Below are positions 21,246 to 31,749 of a stretch of DNA of 64,000 nucleotides, piece after piece. The translations under genes and the position numbers were made by a program. The notes under the pieces are model-generated. The model saw nothing but the letters and a program-made list of their open reading frames with translations, was not told where the DNA came from and did not search any database. Each line of letters begins with the position of its first letter. The first letter of the stretch is position 1. Source of the stretch: Pyralis farinalis (taxonomy: Eukaryota; Arthropoda; Insecta; Lepidoptera; Pyralidae); contig OX382272.1 of the NCBI GenBank assembly GCA_947507595.1, forward strand, positions 35,488,442 through 35,552,441, written 5' to 3'.

Positions 21246-22618
21246 ATCTATCGATCGTCACATATTTCTGTCGTACCGCACTAAAACATTGCAGGCACGA
21301 ACGCGACTGAAATGGCACGTTGTTCATTTTTTAGTTAGCCAAATAAAGTTTCGTGTTCTACCTCTACCTCACTACCCCGACCCGAAGCGGTGAACATTTT
21401 TATCATGTCATTGGGTCTCCATGATATTTCCTTCATGCATTCACCGTACATGTGCTCGGAAAATCTGGTGTCGTGGGGTCGCTGCTTAGCTCTAATTGTG
21501 ACATCGACGAAACTACCTGCACCATTTTAATCAAATACACTGTGTTATGAAGATCACAGTATCTTTTTTATATTCAGAATATTTACTATTAAATCTCCAT
21601 TTTCTATTTTTATTTTAAAACCTACTAATATATTGTAACGTAGATAAACATTAGTCTAAAAATATTTATATGCATAATGTTACTGCTCCTCTTACAAATG
21701 TATATCTCCTTTATATTCTCGGCTCGAGATCCATCGCTAATCAGATTTTTGTAATTCGAAGAAAAATGTGTTTCTTTGTGAGAAGAAAACGTGGGCGTGT
21801 TCGAACACGGCGGCGGAGTAATCCGGCCGCGGCGGGGCGACGGCGCCGGGGGTTTAACATAATTACAGCTTTACTTACTGCCTCTTTTTAATCATTCCCC
21901 GAAGGCAAGCTTAAGGCTCCCCGCCGAGATATTAACGGCCCGGGAGAGAAAAAATTAGCGAATAATTAATTTTTTGCCTTTAGGGCTCTTAATTGTGTAA
22001 CTAATTTCAAAAAATAAATTGCACGAGTTTATAATACGTTCGACAATGTCGCATTACTTTAAACGAGCTATTCTTTTATAAACATACTTCGTGTATCTCG
22101 GAAACGGCTATTACGATTTGGATCTAATTTTGTATTTAGATAAGGTATTATTTTTTTATCTTAATTTAATCTGTTTATCTGTATATTTAAGTTCATTGCT
22201 GCAAAAAAAAATATATATTAAAATGCCAAATGAAACTAGAACGCTCAGATTTAAATGACCGAACAAAGCTCACATTATCAATCGACCTGATGTTTCAACA
22301 GGTTGTTATATCAATTGAAAGATCAAGTTTATAATCGTGGGTTCAAACACAAACTGAGAAATTTTCTATTGAAGAAGTGCTTTTACAGATATTTTTTTTT
22401 GAAAGAATAATTTAACGTGCGTAACTTTTTTAATTTTTGTTTTATTAATAAAAAAATAAAAATACGTAATTTTTAATTATCGATAATATTGACTTGGACT
22501 GTTAATTAATTGGTAAATGTACATATTTTTAATTTAAAACAAACATACACGTTTTTAATTTTTGTAAAATTTACTTAGACTGTAAACTAATTGAGATTTT
22601 GACATTACATAAATACAC
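21246..22618. other. No gene seen; GC-rich patch at 21790-21850
   Basis: The patch (CGGCGGCGGAGTAATCCGG and neighbours) and a second one at 21900-21945 stand out from AT-rich DNA, but no domain is visible. The stretch 22085-22175 (GTATCTCGGAAACGGC and following) resembles 60245-60320 and is probably a dispersed repeat. Confidence 0.35.
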
Positions 22619-22900
22619 ACAATTTGATCTAACCTGCTTTGTGTGCTTCCTCCACCTATTAGTTCATGCGGCCTAGCGCCGGCTGGCACCCACCCACTAC
22701 CGTTAGTAGATGCAACATGCCGACGCTGCCATGGCACCTCCAGTAGTGTCTGCCTCGGCTGCTGCGGTGTCCGCTATCTGGAATGGAATCCGCATGCCAC
22801 CACCACCGTCGCTGCCACGACTGCTCCGGTCGTCGCTGCGACATGTGTTTCGCCTCTCCACGAGACGTCCTCAGGCGTTGTAGACGTTAATCGTTAGAAT
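22619..22900 (+). mobile_element. Fold-back/hammerhead-like repeat, single-arm copy
   Basis: Closely similar to 62455-62735: the arm AATTTGATCTAACC...GGCCTAGCGCCGGC is followed by the same GC-rich core. The right inverted arm present at 62754-62853 is missing here. It carries a hammerhead-like motif on the minus strand (22831-22886). Confidence 0.7.
22831..22886 (-). ncRNA. Hammerhead-ribozyme-like motif
   Basis: Minus strand, in order: CGTC (stem I half), a loop, GC, CTGAGGA (core CUGANGA), one extra C, GTCTC-GTGGA-GAGGC (stem II), GAAA, ACA-CA-TGT (very short stem III), C, GC, then GACG (other stem I half). The order and spacing match a type I hammerhead with a short stem III. The extra base before stem II does not fit the canonical core and could abolish activity. 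Confidence 0.42.
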
Positions 22901-23164
22901 AATATGCTAAAGCTTTATATTTTATTTTATGCGATATTTTTTTTATTTTGATTTTATTATATTTGTAATTAATATTCTATTGGTCACAATTAATTAATTG
23001 TGTTTTTATCAATTGTTAGTTTAAAATTTCAAACACAATGTACATTGTTTTCCCAATAAATTAAATTGAATAGATAACTCATTGTCGCATAAAAGAGATT
23101 TTACAACATGCTTTTTTTTGAAGAGTTTCATGTTGTTATAAAATTAATTATTTTAAAGTCCAAA

Positions 23165-23420
23165 GGCATATATGCATACGACCCACCGGGTGTAAAGTGG
23201 TTACCGTAGCCTATGAATGCTGGTAATAAATTAAGTATCACGCGCGATGCCACCGCCGCTGCTAACACAGCAACTCCTTAGGAGCTTAGTGGTGACCGTA
23301 CTCACTCGCAGGAATACAACAACCCTCTAGGGAGTTTGTTATGCAACTTGTGGAATGCGCTTTTTGTGAAGTAGGGGTACTTCCTCAGTCGGGCTGGCTT
23401 GATGCGGTCTAGCTCCATTT
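23165..23420 (-). mobile_element. tRNA-derived SINE, 3' portion
   Basis: In minus orientation it matches the SINE at 39540-39972 from the GTGGAGGTACTTCC-type centre to the CATACGACCCACCGGGTG tail end. The head is missing. Confidence 0.72.
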
Positions 23421-23671
23421 GTACTACATGTAAGTAAGGTTGGCGATGACTCTAAACATGATAGTGAGTGATTTGTGAACACCACAAATGTTTATTGTAG
23501 TCACCAGCTCGGGTTCACAAAACAATACATTTAATAAGCCACACGAGTGCTGAAATATTACCTAGTTACACGCAGTACCACACACTGGTTTATGTACACT
23601 CGACGAAAGAAGGTCAGTGAGCCAAATAATAGACACAGTGTAAAGTAGCGGTTTCTTTCTGTGCAAATTAT
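23421..23671. other. No gene seen
   Basis: Short spacer between SINE copies. ACCACAAATGTTTATTGT near 23482 may be a remnant of the SINE head. Confidence 0.3.
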
Positions 23672-23714
23672 CGTCTCGCCACTTCGTGACTTCTATTCTC
23701 GAAGTCGCGAGACG
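23672..23714. repeat. 15-bp inverted repeat
   Basis: 23672-23686 (CGTCTCGCCACTTCG) and 23700-23714 pair with one mismatch across a 13-nt loop. Confidence 0.85.
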
Positions 23715-23845
23715 TCTGCTGCTAACAGAGATACTCCTTAGGAATCTACTGGTGACCTCACTCACCCGAAGGACCACTACGACCCTCCCAGGAGTTCATA
23801 TTTACCTGTGGTTATTCTATGGAGTGGAGGTACTACTTTAGACGC
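23715..23845 (-). mobile_element. tRNA-derived SINE, central fragment
   Basis: TACTCCTTAGGAATCTACTG through GGAGTGGAGGTACTAC matches the centre of the SINE in minus orientation. Confidence 0.65.
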
Positions 23846-24190
23846 TTTGATAAGTAGGGCTCTTAAAAATCCCATGGCTCCACCGACCTTGCGGTCATTT
23901 GAGCCGAAACGAAAGAGATGCAGAACGGCACTTGCTGCCCTGAGGCTCTCCGCCGTGCCGTGGGCATTTCATGACTCCCTACAAATTATTTATTTCTGTC
24001 TCCACATGTCTCTGTATTCGCTCCCTCTCCATTCTGGGGTGGCAACACCACAAAAACGCCTTCGCTGCCGTCAAAGGCTCTCCAGGATACTATGTTTTCA
24101 AATCAACTATGCGCTCACAACCTCCCGGTGCCTTGCCCTCCCTTCGATTTCCTCCGTGTTCCTCCTAGCGGTGGGCGAACCCATGGAAGG
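23846..24190. repeat. Dispersed repeat shared with 36425-36695
   Basis: The part around 23941-24060 (GCCGTGGGCATTTCATGACTCC, ...CTACAAATTATTTATT..., ...CATTCTGGGGT) is matched by the reverse complement of 36500-36620. Type is unknown. No coding potential is recognised. Confidence 0.55.
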
Positions 24191-24499
24191 CCGAATTTAT
24201 AAATAACAAAATCTTGGAAAAAGTTTTTCACACCGTTTATACTATGAAATGAATTTAGAAAATGATCAGAGATATGACACTCACTATTTATTCGTAGCAC
24301 TCACCACAGATTTCCAGCAAGTCATAGTACTGTAGACAATCTACTCATAGGTTCTGGTGTAGGGTGTTTGTATTTATATCTCATAAAGTAAACGCGTAGG
24401 TGGAGAGATAGGTTACAGAGATTTATTGCGGAAAACATACCAGACTCGAGAAATACACCAATTCTAGTTCATCCTCGCTGCGCTAAATCCCATCCATTA
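24191..24499. other. No gene seen
   Basis: AT-rich flank of the R1-type LINE; its 3' UTR may extend here. Confidence 0.3.
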
Positions 24500-25655
24500 T
24501 TCTTTCACGCAGACGCGTACCTAGGACAGGACCATAGTACGTGATCTCTGTCCTCTTCACTCTCACCACACATACATCTGCTACTCTCACAACATTTCAT
24601 CTCGTTCAGACGCTTCCTAAAGCATCCATGACTCCCAAGGAGCTGCGAGGTTGGATGGTCAGGTTCAACAAAGTGTGACCTGAGTCTCACCGACACGTCC
24701 GGGAAAAACCGTTTGGAGCTCCCTGTCTTTGAACTTTGAGGCCCAATGCCTGCCATTTTCTCACTATCACATCCCAAATTTCGCGTTTGCGCCTACTCAA
24801 CTCCCCTTCGGGCGCAGTTCTGCGTGTCTCGTCCAAGTGATCCCCACTGATGATCTCCAGGTCTGCCGGAAAAACTCCAGCTAACACACCTGTGTTGGTG
24901 GACCTATACGCTTTAGTCAGCAAGACTAGTGCCTGTCTCTTACTTCTCAGTACGGCACTGCGACAAACATACGTACTTACTCTATGGCACCAAATTGCAG
25001 CGGCGTACGTTAGAGTAGCCACATACGTTCCCTGGTGGAGTATCCTCAGGGTTGAATACCTGATGCCCCAAGATGACGCTGAAATCTTAGACATTTTCCC
25101 AAAGCAGGCTGCGGCGCGCTTCCCTATCAGGGTGGCGTGCTGGGTGAAATGTAGCGCCTCATCTGGCTTCACCCCGAGGACTATCGTAGACGTGACACTC
25201 TTGACCGAAGACAGCCCGAGCTTAATCAGTGGGGGCCGTTGGAACCTCCCCCTCACAGTCATCGTTAACGATTTCGATGGGGAGAAGGTCAATCTGTTTC
25301 GGTCACTCCATGCGCTGACTAGACCGAGAGCTTCGTTTGCTAATCGCTCCATCACTATCACGTCCATCACATCGTCACCATACCCTACCATTTTGACGCC
25401 CTCATGAAGCGGCAGACGCAGCAGATCGTCCATTAGGACATTCCACAGCGTTGGCTGAGTACAGAACCCATAGTGGAGGTCTTCCACAGAACCCGATCCC
25501 CGATGACTAAGTCCACTCGGCGCCCGGAGAAGTAGTCAATCAACATCCTATATGTGTTGGGTGGGCATCCTTCCCATTTCGCCATAAGCAACATCATCGG
25601 CCACCAGGCGTTATCTAACGACCGCGATGTCCAGAAATACCAGTTGAACGTACTT
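24500..25655 (-). mobile_element. R1-type LINE, RT to C-terminus, 5'-truncated
   Basis: The long minus-strand frame (25487 to 24687) contains PTLWNVLMDDLLRLPLHEGV, then GYGDDVMDVIV (where most relatives have YADD), LANEALGLVSAW, SPSKSLTMTVRG and GTYVATLTYAAAIW. The frame at 24777-24505 gives the C-terminal zinc motif CMCGESEEDRDHVLWSC. Upstream, 25490-25650 encodes the preceding RT part (WWPMMLLMAKWEGCPPNTYR) in another frame. Frameshifts, stops in related frames and loss of the QGS box make it a dead copy. Confidence 0.85.
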
Positions 25656-25664
25656 ATATGCAGA

Positions 25665-25830
25665 TACGATTGCTTTTTTAGATTTACGGCGACATACTCT
25701 GACACTGTAATTATGCTCACCATGGTATTTTTGATCTGGTGCGGAACTGGGAACATCTTATATAATTGGAAGCATTCTCTGCTAATAAACGGGAACGTTA
25801 CGGTAACGTTAACGTTATTATAAAGGAATG
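25665..25830 (-). pseudogene. Possible second errantivirus Env fragment
   Basis: The minus frame has FQLYKMFPVPHQ, then SEYVAVNLKKQSYL. This resembles the middle of insect F-like envelope proteins, where a hydrophobic PVP segment is followed by a Y-[IV]-A-V-N-type strand. It is only about 50 residues, flanked directly by the R1 LINE. It is not from the 8169-9854 env. Low certainty. Confidence 0.35.
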
Positions 25831-25939
25831 AAATAATGATAAAACAGGTACTGAGGTATACATCCCAAAAGTGGAAAGCCAAGTCTCACGTACCAAGACA
25901 GTGGGGGAGTTTTACCGGGTGACTTAAAGACTGGCCTAT

Positions 25940-26045
25940 ATGTAAAGAGTTACGAATATTAAAGAAGCGAGTGATGTGTGCAAGGATCGCGTCTTGTGGC
26001 GCGCAGTTCGCTTTGTCTAGCCCTCAAGGGATTTAGAAATAGGCA
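25940..26045 (+). mobile_element. LINE C-terminal tail (RTE-like)
   Basis: Translates TNIKEASDVCKDRVLWRAV and ends near an A-rich tail. Same tail as at 15320-15412. Confidence 0.65.
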
Positions 26046-26634
26046 TAAATGTAAAAAAAACTGGCAAAATATCACTGAACTCTACCTACACAAAATACGA
26101 AATATCACTTGAGCAACAATATCATGTGCTGGTGTTTCCCACGTGGCATTGGTTTTGTTTGTGTGCCCGCGCTCTCGAGGCTGGACGAGGAGGCTCTCGC
26201 CACATTCTCGGCCACAGCGCACACCGTTGTATTCATATTTTGTATTTAAATGAGAAACATTATTGTTCCGAAAGTGCATGTTTCGATTAATAAACTATTG
26301 TCACAAATTTAGCTTTGTAGTCACACTTTATGGTTGTTTGCCATCAATGAACAAACTTTGAATTGTAAATGTCATCCCCCGCCTTCTATATAATGATCAA
26401 GATTTGATTATGTACTTGTTCAGCTGAAATTATTAACGACAAACATTCAGATTTTAATCTAGTTATTGGATTCTTTTAACGTTTCTACATATATTCCATC
26501 ATAAATTCGAAGTAAGGAAAATTATTCTGCTTAAAACTTTCCACACGTTTCGAAGGTATAAATTAGATTTATTAGCTTTTTGTAACTCAAAGTAGTCTAT
26601 GAAAGCTTGTAGTTAATAAAAAATCACTCTCACA
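26046..26634. other. No gene seen
   Basis: AT-rich; a minus ORF at 26082-26279 has no recognised similarity. Confidence 0.35.
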
Positions 26635-26790
26635 ACACCACCTCAGTTGGTAACTTACTGGCTAGACGATAACTCACTCGCCGGATTACAATATTTCTAG
26701 GAGTTGTTATTTATTTCTAAGGCGGAAATAATTCCCTACTCGGATGGCTTACTAAATATCGCTGTGCTTTATCTACCTTTCACCAGAGCG
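26635..26790 (-). mobile_element. tRNA-derived SINE, diverged fragment
   Basis: Central SINE blocks (GTAACTTACTGGC, ACTCACTCGC, AGGAGTTGTTATTT) appear in minus orientation. Confidence 0.5.
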
Positions 26791-27414
26791 TAGTCTTTAA
26801 GTAGGCATGGTGCATCCTGTGTAGGCGAGACTAGCTTCGGCTATAGGTGATCGTGAGCTACTTATATCCGTAAATGACATCATAATAATGAAAACTTTAA
26901 GATGTTATATTCATCTAGCTAGATGTATAGTAAACAGAAGATCCGTGGAGAGTTTGCGAGAATATAGTAGATCATACATAGTATATTCTCGTGAGAGAAA
27001 AAAACAATTAACAGAAGCCATAAGTCAGCAAATTCACGAGCAAATTTCTCCGCGCAATCAGTATACTGAGAGCCAAACCACTCGGCATGGTAGGCACTCA
27101 AGTATCCCAAAGTTACCAAACTCCGCGGACGAACTCTGCTCGATACGTTTGTCAGGCGCCATTTGCAGGTGTTGAATTAAGTTTGAATGAACTGTCTGTA
27201 TCACTGGTGTGGGATCTGTGAAGGCTCGCGTAGCCCCGGGCGAGGCCGCCGCGGTCCACGCGAGCCTGACACCGACCCTATCTGCTACACCACGAGGACT
27301 GCGACGACAACTATCCCCCCGGACGAACATCTGCTCCGACACGACGCACACACAAATGTTCGAGTTTATACTCGGGGTGTTGTGAGATTAAGAATTTCAA
27401 CAGAGATAGGTCGA
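26791..27414. other. GC-rich island, unidentified
   Basis: 27130-27345 is GC-rich and open on both strands (minus 27351-27058, 97 codons; plus 26888-27175). I recognise neither translation. It may be an old exon or transposon piece. Confidence 0.3.
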
Positions 27415-27605
27415 CTGTGGAAGTACCTCCACCACACTGCAGTCAAATAACAACTCCCTAGAGGATGTTGTGGTTCTGGAGTGGTGTAGTTGGGTTAGCA
27501 GTAGTGTTAGCTAGTATATACAAGCATTCATATGCTACGCTAGCCGCTTTACATAAGGTGGGTCGTATTCTTGCATGCCTCTAAATGTAATATAAAAATA
27601 AATCT
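27415..27605 (+). mobile_element. tRNA-derived SINE, 3' portion
   Basis: TGGAAGTACCTCCACC..., AACAACTCCCTAGAGG and the CGTATTCTTGCATGCCTC tail match the plus strand of the SINE. Confidence 0.7.
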
Positions 27606-27811
27606 TAATGACTATCATATATACCTCACGTTCGAAATGGAACGAAAAGTATTTACTCAGAAAAAGTAGATAATTGAAACATAGTTGCATCAGCGACCCA
27701 CCTTCGGTGCAACTGTCCACTCGCATCGCCCGGCTACACTCTTCAGTGTCTTGTTCGGAAAGTAAGCACTTCATTTTATATATAAACATATACCTATATT
27801 TTTTTTATACT

Positions 27812-27975
27812 ACGTCGGGAGGCATACAAGCATACGGCCCACCTGAAGTAAAGCGGGTATCGTAGCATATTAACGCTTGCGATATATTAAGTATCACTCG
27901 CGCGATGCCTCCTCTGCTACTTACACAGCTACTCCTTGGGAGCTTACTGGTGACCTCACTCACACGCATTTTTTT
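27812..27975 (-). mobile_element. tRNA-derived SINE, 3' portion
   Basis: CGTCGGGAGGCATACAAGCA through ACTGGTGACCTCACTCACAC matches the SINE in minus orientation. Confidence 0.78.
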
Positions 27976-28248
27976 TTTTTAAAGTCGTGCACTCCTGCCA
28001 TGGGCAAGGCTATTTATATACATTTTAATTTCTTAATCTTAATTTTTAAATATTCTATTGTAAATAAACACATTCATTCATCATACTCTCTTCCATTCCG
28101 CATTTCATTCTTCCATTCATCATCTTTCAATTATATATTCTAAAGTTTTTATTTCGCCCATTTTAGAACGCCGGTGAACTATGCTTATGTTGCCAGACTT
28201 CCCTCCCCATACTGCGTCAGTCCAGACACGGGCGACAGCGAGCTTCAC

Positions 28249-28326
28249 AGCTCCACCTAGCCACCGCGATCCCATCGGCTATACTGAGTATAGCCGAAGT
28301 ATACAACATTAGTCCTAGGTGGAGCT
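28249..28326. repeat. Two nested inverted repeats
   Basis: Outer arms AGCTCCACCTAG at 28249-28260 and its complement at 28315-28326. The inner palindrome 28275-28297 has 11-bp perfect arms (TCGGCTATACT) around one base. Confidence 0.9.
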
Positions 28327-28379
28327 GCTCTGCTTGTTCCGAACTATGACAGCCGTGGCTAAACTGACGCAGTATTTTA

Positions 28380-28760
28380 AAAATTTTGATCTAATTTGCC
28401 CCATCACTATTTCGGAGACCTTTGTTTCGGGTCACCGACCGCATTCCCAACTCCTGCTCCAAATCATACCTCTGTTTGGAGAATGCGGGGCACCGAAACA
28501 ATATGTGCTGCACTGTCTGGTCCACGCCGGGCTCGCAAAAGCACGATGGGTCATCCGCGCACTTGAATCTGTGCAAGTACGCGGAGAACCCACCATGCCC
28601 CGAGAGGACCTGCGTAGTGATGCTCGACGGCACCATTTTACCCACGACGCCGTACGCCGCCGCCGCACTCGGGAAGAACATCTTCGTTGTCGAAGCTGTT
28701 ATTCCCGTATTTGTATCTCCTGTCCCATTCGTCAATGGTCCCCTTGCGGATCATACCTTT
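28380..28760 (-). mobile_element. LINE C-terminal fragment (R1/I-type)
   Basis: The minus frame 28735-28391 contains SGHGGFSAYLHRFKCADDPS, CFCEPGVDQTVQHILFRCP and SKQRYDLEQELG, the C-terminal zinc-motif region of I/R1-type LINE proteins. RT and endonuclease are absent. Confidence 0.72.
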
Positions 28761-29904
28761 GACGAATGAGACAGGGCAGCGGAAGCAAGCAGCATGTGGA
28801 ATGGAATTAGTCTTCTGTTCGTGTTGTAACATGTAATAAAGCCGTGCCGCAGTCTACGGTACTCGTACATGTCTAGTGGCAATAATTGGTAATACGGTAT
28901 ATATAATATGTTAGGCTGTATTTGTATGCAAGTAATCACGAAGTACTTATTACAAGTGGAATATTCGATGTAAAATTTGAAAAGGCGCTTCATGCTCTTC
29001 ATGTCGGCGCTGTCCGGTTTCCTAACTATTATTGGCGAAGACCGCTCCCTAAACATAACAATTTGGCGAACACACCGACCTTTAACAGACCCCCATACGC
29101 CAGAGAGAAACCCGGACTTCTCTTTAGGCCAGGTGACGCCATCTTTCGTAATATAGTTTATTGGACGTGAGGGTTCCCTCGCGCTGTTTACTTTCACCGC
29201 CGAGCTACTAATAATTCAAATATATTAACAAGCACGATATTATTTTTATAGACGATATGATAATTAGAGATAGTACCTATTAAGCCGACAATGGAACAAG
29301 GTGTCCAAGAATATTTTTATAAAGAAATTAAAGTCTATGGTTGGTGAGCTCTCTTTCTGAATAAATGTTGAACGTTATCTCGAATACTTGATCCTTCGTA
29401 AAATCAGTTCAGTGGTTTAGTCCTAAAAAAGCAACAGCAATAGATGTAAGTGAATATTAATTGCATTAAGCAGCCGGTTGGAGCGGGAGCGAGCGAACGA
29501 AGTATCCATAACTAATGAGCTGTTTGACTCGCAGCTCGTCGGCGCGGTCGGGGAACCGGTTGTAGATAGGATGTAAAATAAAAATAAAATAGGTAAGGAA
29601 TTGTATTTGTTATTTTCTATTGTATGCATACTGGTGTGTTATCAGTGCGGACGGCCGCGGTGCGAGTGAGCGGCTACCTACATATTAGTTGTTATGTACC
29701 TACATTAACTGCAGCACTGCAGCACTGCAGCACTGCAGCACGTGTGGCCGGGCCGTGTGCCGACTGCACAAATATTACGTCTACGGTTTTGTTTATATGT
29801 AGCTATCCCTCCCGGACCGCTGTCAAGCTTGGACGTGCCTTGGGCCGTATCAAAGTTAAATTTGTAACTTTAATTTGAATTTAAAATAAATATTAGTGAT
29901 TTTT
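28761..29904. other. No gene seen
   Basis: Holds a 4 x 8-bp microsatellite (29709-29740) and small GC-rich patches near 29465-29560 and 29640-29760. No coding signal that I can name. Confidence 0.35.
29709..29740. repeat. Short tandem repeat, CTGCAGCA x 4
   Basis: Four exact 8-bp units. Confidence 0.95.
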
Positions 29905-30120
29905 GTTGGTGGTGAAAGCGCCTGGATTTGATCTCGGGACCTGCGGCGCCGTGGTGTGATTGAGTGTTGCCGCTGAGCTATCACAACTGTAGCGGCGGGC
30001 GCCTAAATTATTGCTCCCAAGCGTGCTATGCGCTACGACTACGTGTGTAGCAGTGACGTATTGGGTGCGTAGCGGTGACTATCTACGAGAGCGCGACTGT
30101 GCTACGGGCGTGCTACAGAA
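29905..30120 (-). mobile_element. Possible tRNA-like SINE head with a GTAGC-rich body
   Basis: The minus strand has TAGCTCAGCGGC (a good box A) about 40 nt before GATCAAATCC (a weak box B), the order of a tRNA-derived promoter. Upstream on that strand is a GC-rich stretch full of GTAGC/GTAGCAC motifs. It is not a functional tRNA, and the element family is unknown. Confidence 0.35.
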
Positions 30121-30202
30121 TCTGCACCTCGTACGAATATTGATCCCTCACCGAACACCTTAATGTTTGTATAGATTTATTTAAATAACACAATATCACA
30201 AT

Positions 30203-30274
30203 AAATATCGTACATAAGTGAAGTGGAGTAAAGATAATAACAAATATCGTACATAAGTGGAGTAAAGATAATCA
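30203..30274. repeat. Tandem duplication, about 38 bp, upstream of LINE ORF1
   Basis: AAATATCGTACATAAGTG plus AGTAAAGATAAT occurs twice (30203-30237 and 30242-30274). It may be part of the LINE 5' UTR. Confidence 0.7.
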
Positions 30275-30393
30275 ACGCGCCGGCTACTCGACCTACTGAA
30301 TTGCTGTGATCCTGGCGAATTTGTGGCGAGTCGAAGAGTTATAAACAGTTCCATTTGCGATTCTAGAAAGCTTAAGGCATTCCGTGGCAATAT

Positions 30394-31284
30394 ATGATGG
30401 AAACTGAAATGAATAAATCATTATCAGACACCGAAGTTGATAGAATTGAACAACTACAACCTTTCAAAACTCCTAAGGGATTTTTACATAATCGAATAAA
30501 GAGGAAAAGGGATGACGACGTTACAATCGTGTTAAGGGAATTTAAAGAGGAAATGAAGGAGTTTATTTCATCCGCCATGACATCGCAACAGGCTGAACTT
30601 ATGAAAATTATACCTACCTTAGCAGTTATCCAGCAATCAAATCTAGAAATCCAAAAAGCTATATCCTTTCTCAATGAGCAGAATGAGGAGTATAAAAAGA
30701 AAATTGAAAAACTTGAGAATCGAGCGAAAGAAGACAGGGAGTATATAACCATATTAGAGAGCAAAATAGAAGATTTGCAAATTGGAACACGAAAATCCAA
30801 TTTCGAAATTAAAAACGTACCCAAAAAAAGTAATGAAACCAAAGAGGACCTTCTTGATATGGTTAAGTGTTTGTCTCAATGTACAGGCAGCAATATCAAA
30901 ACATCTGATATCAAGGATATATATCGAGTCCGAGTAAAAAAACAGGGAGTTAATAACACACCAATTATAGTAGAAACCTCCTCCACTTTACTTAAGAATG
31001 AAATCTTGAAAAACTGCAAGGCATTCAATATTAAACATAAATCCAAGCTATGCGCAAAACATCTGGGACACCGAACATCTGAAGATGTGCCTATCTACGT
31101 CGCAGAACAACTTACCCCATTGGGATCTCGACTATATTTCCTCGCTCGAGAGCTATCGAGATCTAAGAAATTCAAATTCTGTTGGACAGCGTATGGCAAG
31201 GTTTATGTTAGAAAGGACGAAAGCTCCCCGATTATCACTATAAAAGATGAATTTCAAGTGAATCAGCTAATGCAACAAGCATGA
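30394..31284 (+). CDS. LINE ORF1 protein (coiled coil plus FP25-like region)
   Basis: 296 residues. An acidic, Lys-rich N-terminus is followed by a heptad-like helical segment (about 85-135, ISFLNEQNEEYKKKIEKLEN) that should form a coiled coil. A C-terminal region (about 135-290) contains FEIKNVPKKSNETKEDL, DIYRVRVKK and IYVAEQLTPLGSRLYFLARE. This last part is the pattern of the baculovirus FP25-like family found as ORF1 in insect LINEs, and likely binds RNA and chaperones the LINE transcript. Tandem ATGs at 30394 and 30397; either may start. Confidence 0.85.
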   Translation: MMETEMNKSLSDTEVDRIEQLQPFKTPKGFLHNRIKRKRDDDVTIVLREFKEEMKEFISSAMTSQQAELMKIIPTLAVIQQSNLEIQKAISFLNEQNEEYKKKIEKLENRAKEDREYITILESKIEDLQIGTRKSNFEIKNVPKKSNETKEDLLDMVKCLSQCTGSNIKTSDIKDIYRVRVKKQGVNNTPIIVETSSTLLKNEILKNCKAFNIKHKSKLCAKHLGHRTSEDVPIYVAEQLTPLGSRLYFLARELSRSKKFKFCWTAYGKVYVRKDESSPIITIKDEFQVNQLMQQA

Positions 31285-31506
31285 CTATGCAGCTACGAGT
31301 ACGTATGTCATTATTCAAATCATTATATTGTTGTAAAAAGCTTTCAATATAGGCTAAACTATTATAGTCATATAAATTATATAGCTACATATAGTATACG
31401 TATACCTAAATTAAATAAAATACACATAAGAACAAAAATTGTAATCTCTCATATACACCATAATACCATAACATACTTTCACACAAGAACACAAAATACT
31501 ATTTTA

Positions 31507-31749
31507 ATGACACTTACACCACTCCATGCAAAGGAAAACTACAAATACTTACATATTTTTCACACATCAGTCACAGAACTACAAACACACAAAGATATAC
31601 TGTTAAACACACACTCACGTTTACATAATGTTGACACTACACTCGCGAGAGCATTCCACACCTCAGATGTAAAACATAATATCACACACATGTACAACTT
31701 CGTAACTTATAATGACTACTATTTTTTCTTAAGTGCCAAATATGGATAA
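31507..31749 (+). CDS. Small ORF between LINE ORF1 and ORF2, coding status uncertain
   Basis: An 80-codon frame rich in Thr, His and Leu. Its stop overlaps the ORF2 start as ATGgaTAA (31742-31749). I recognise no domain. The spacer is C/A-rich and G-poor, so an open frame by chance is possible. If translated, its stop is placed for re-initiation at ORF2. Confidence 0.3.
   Translation: MTLTPLHAKENYKYLHIFHTSVTELQTHKDILLNTHSRLHNVDTTLARAFHTSDVKHNITHMYNFVTYNDYYFFLSAKYG

Noticed and set aside
25433..25882. 149-codon ORF as one gene
   Set aside because: It joins R1 LINE sequence and an apparent envelope fragment by chance. The two halves belong to different elements.
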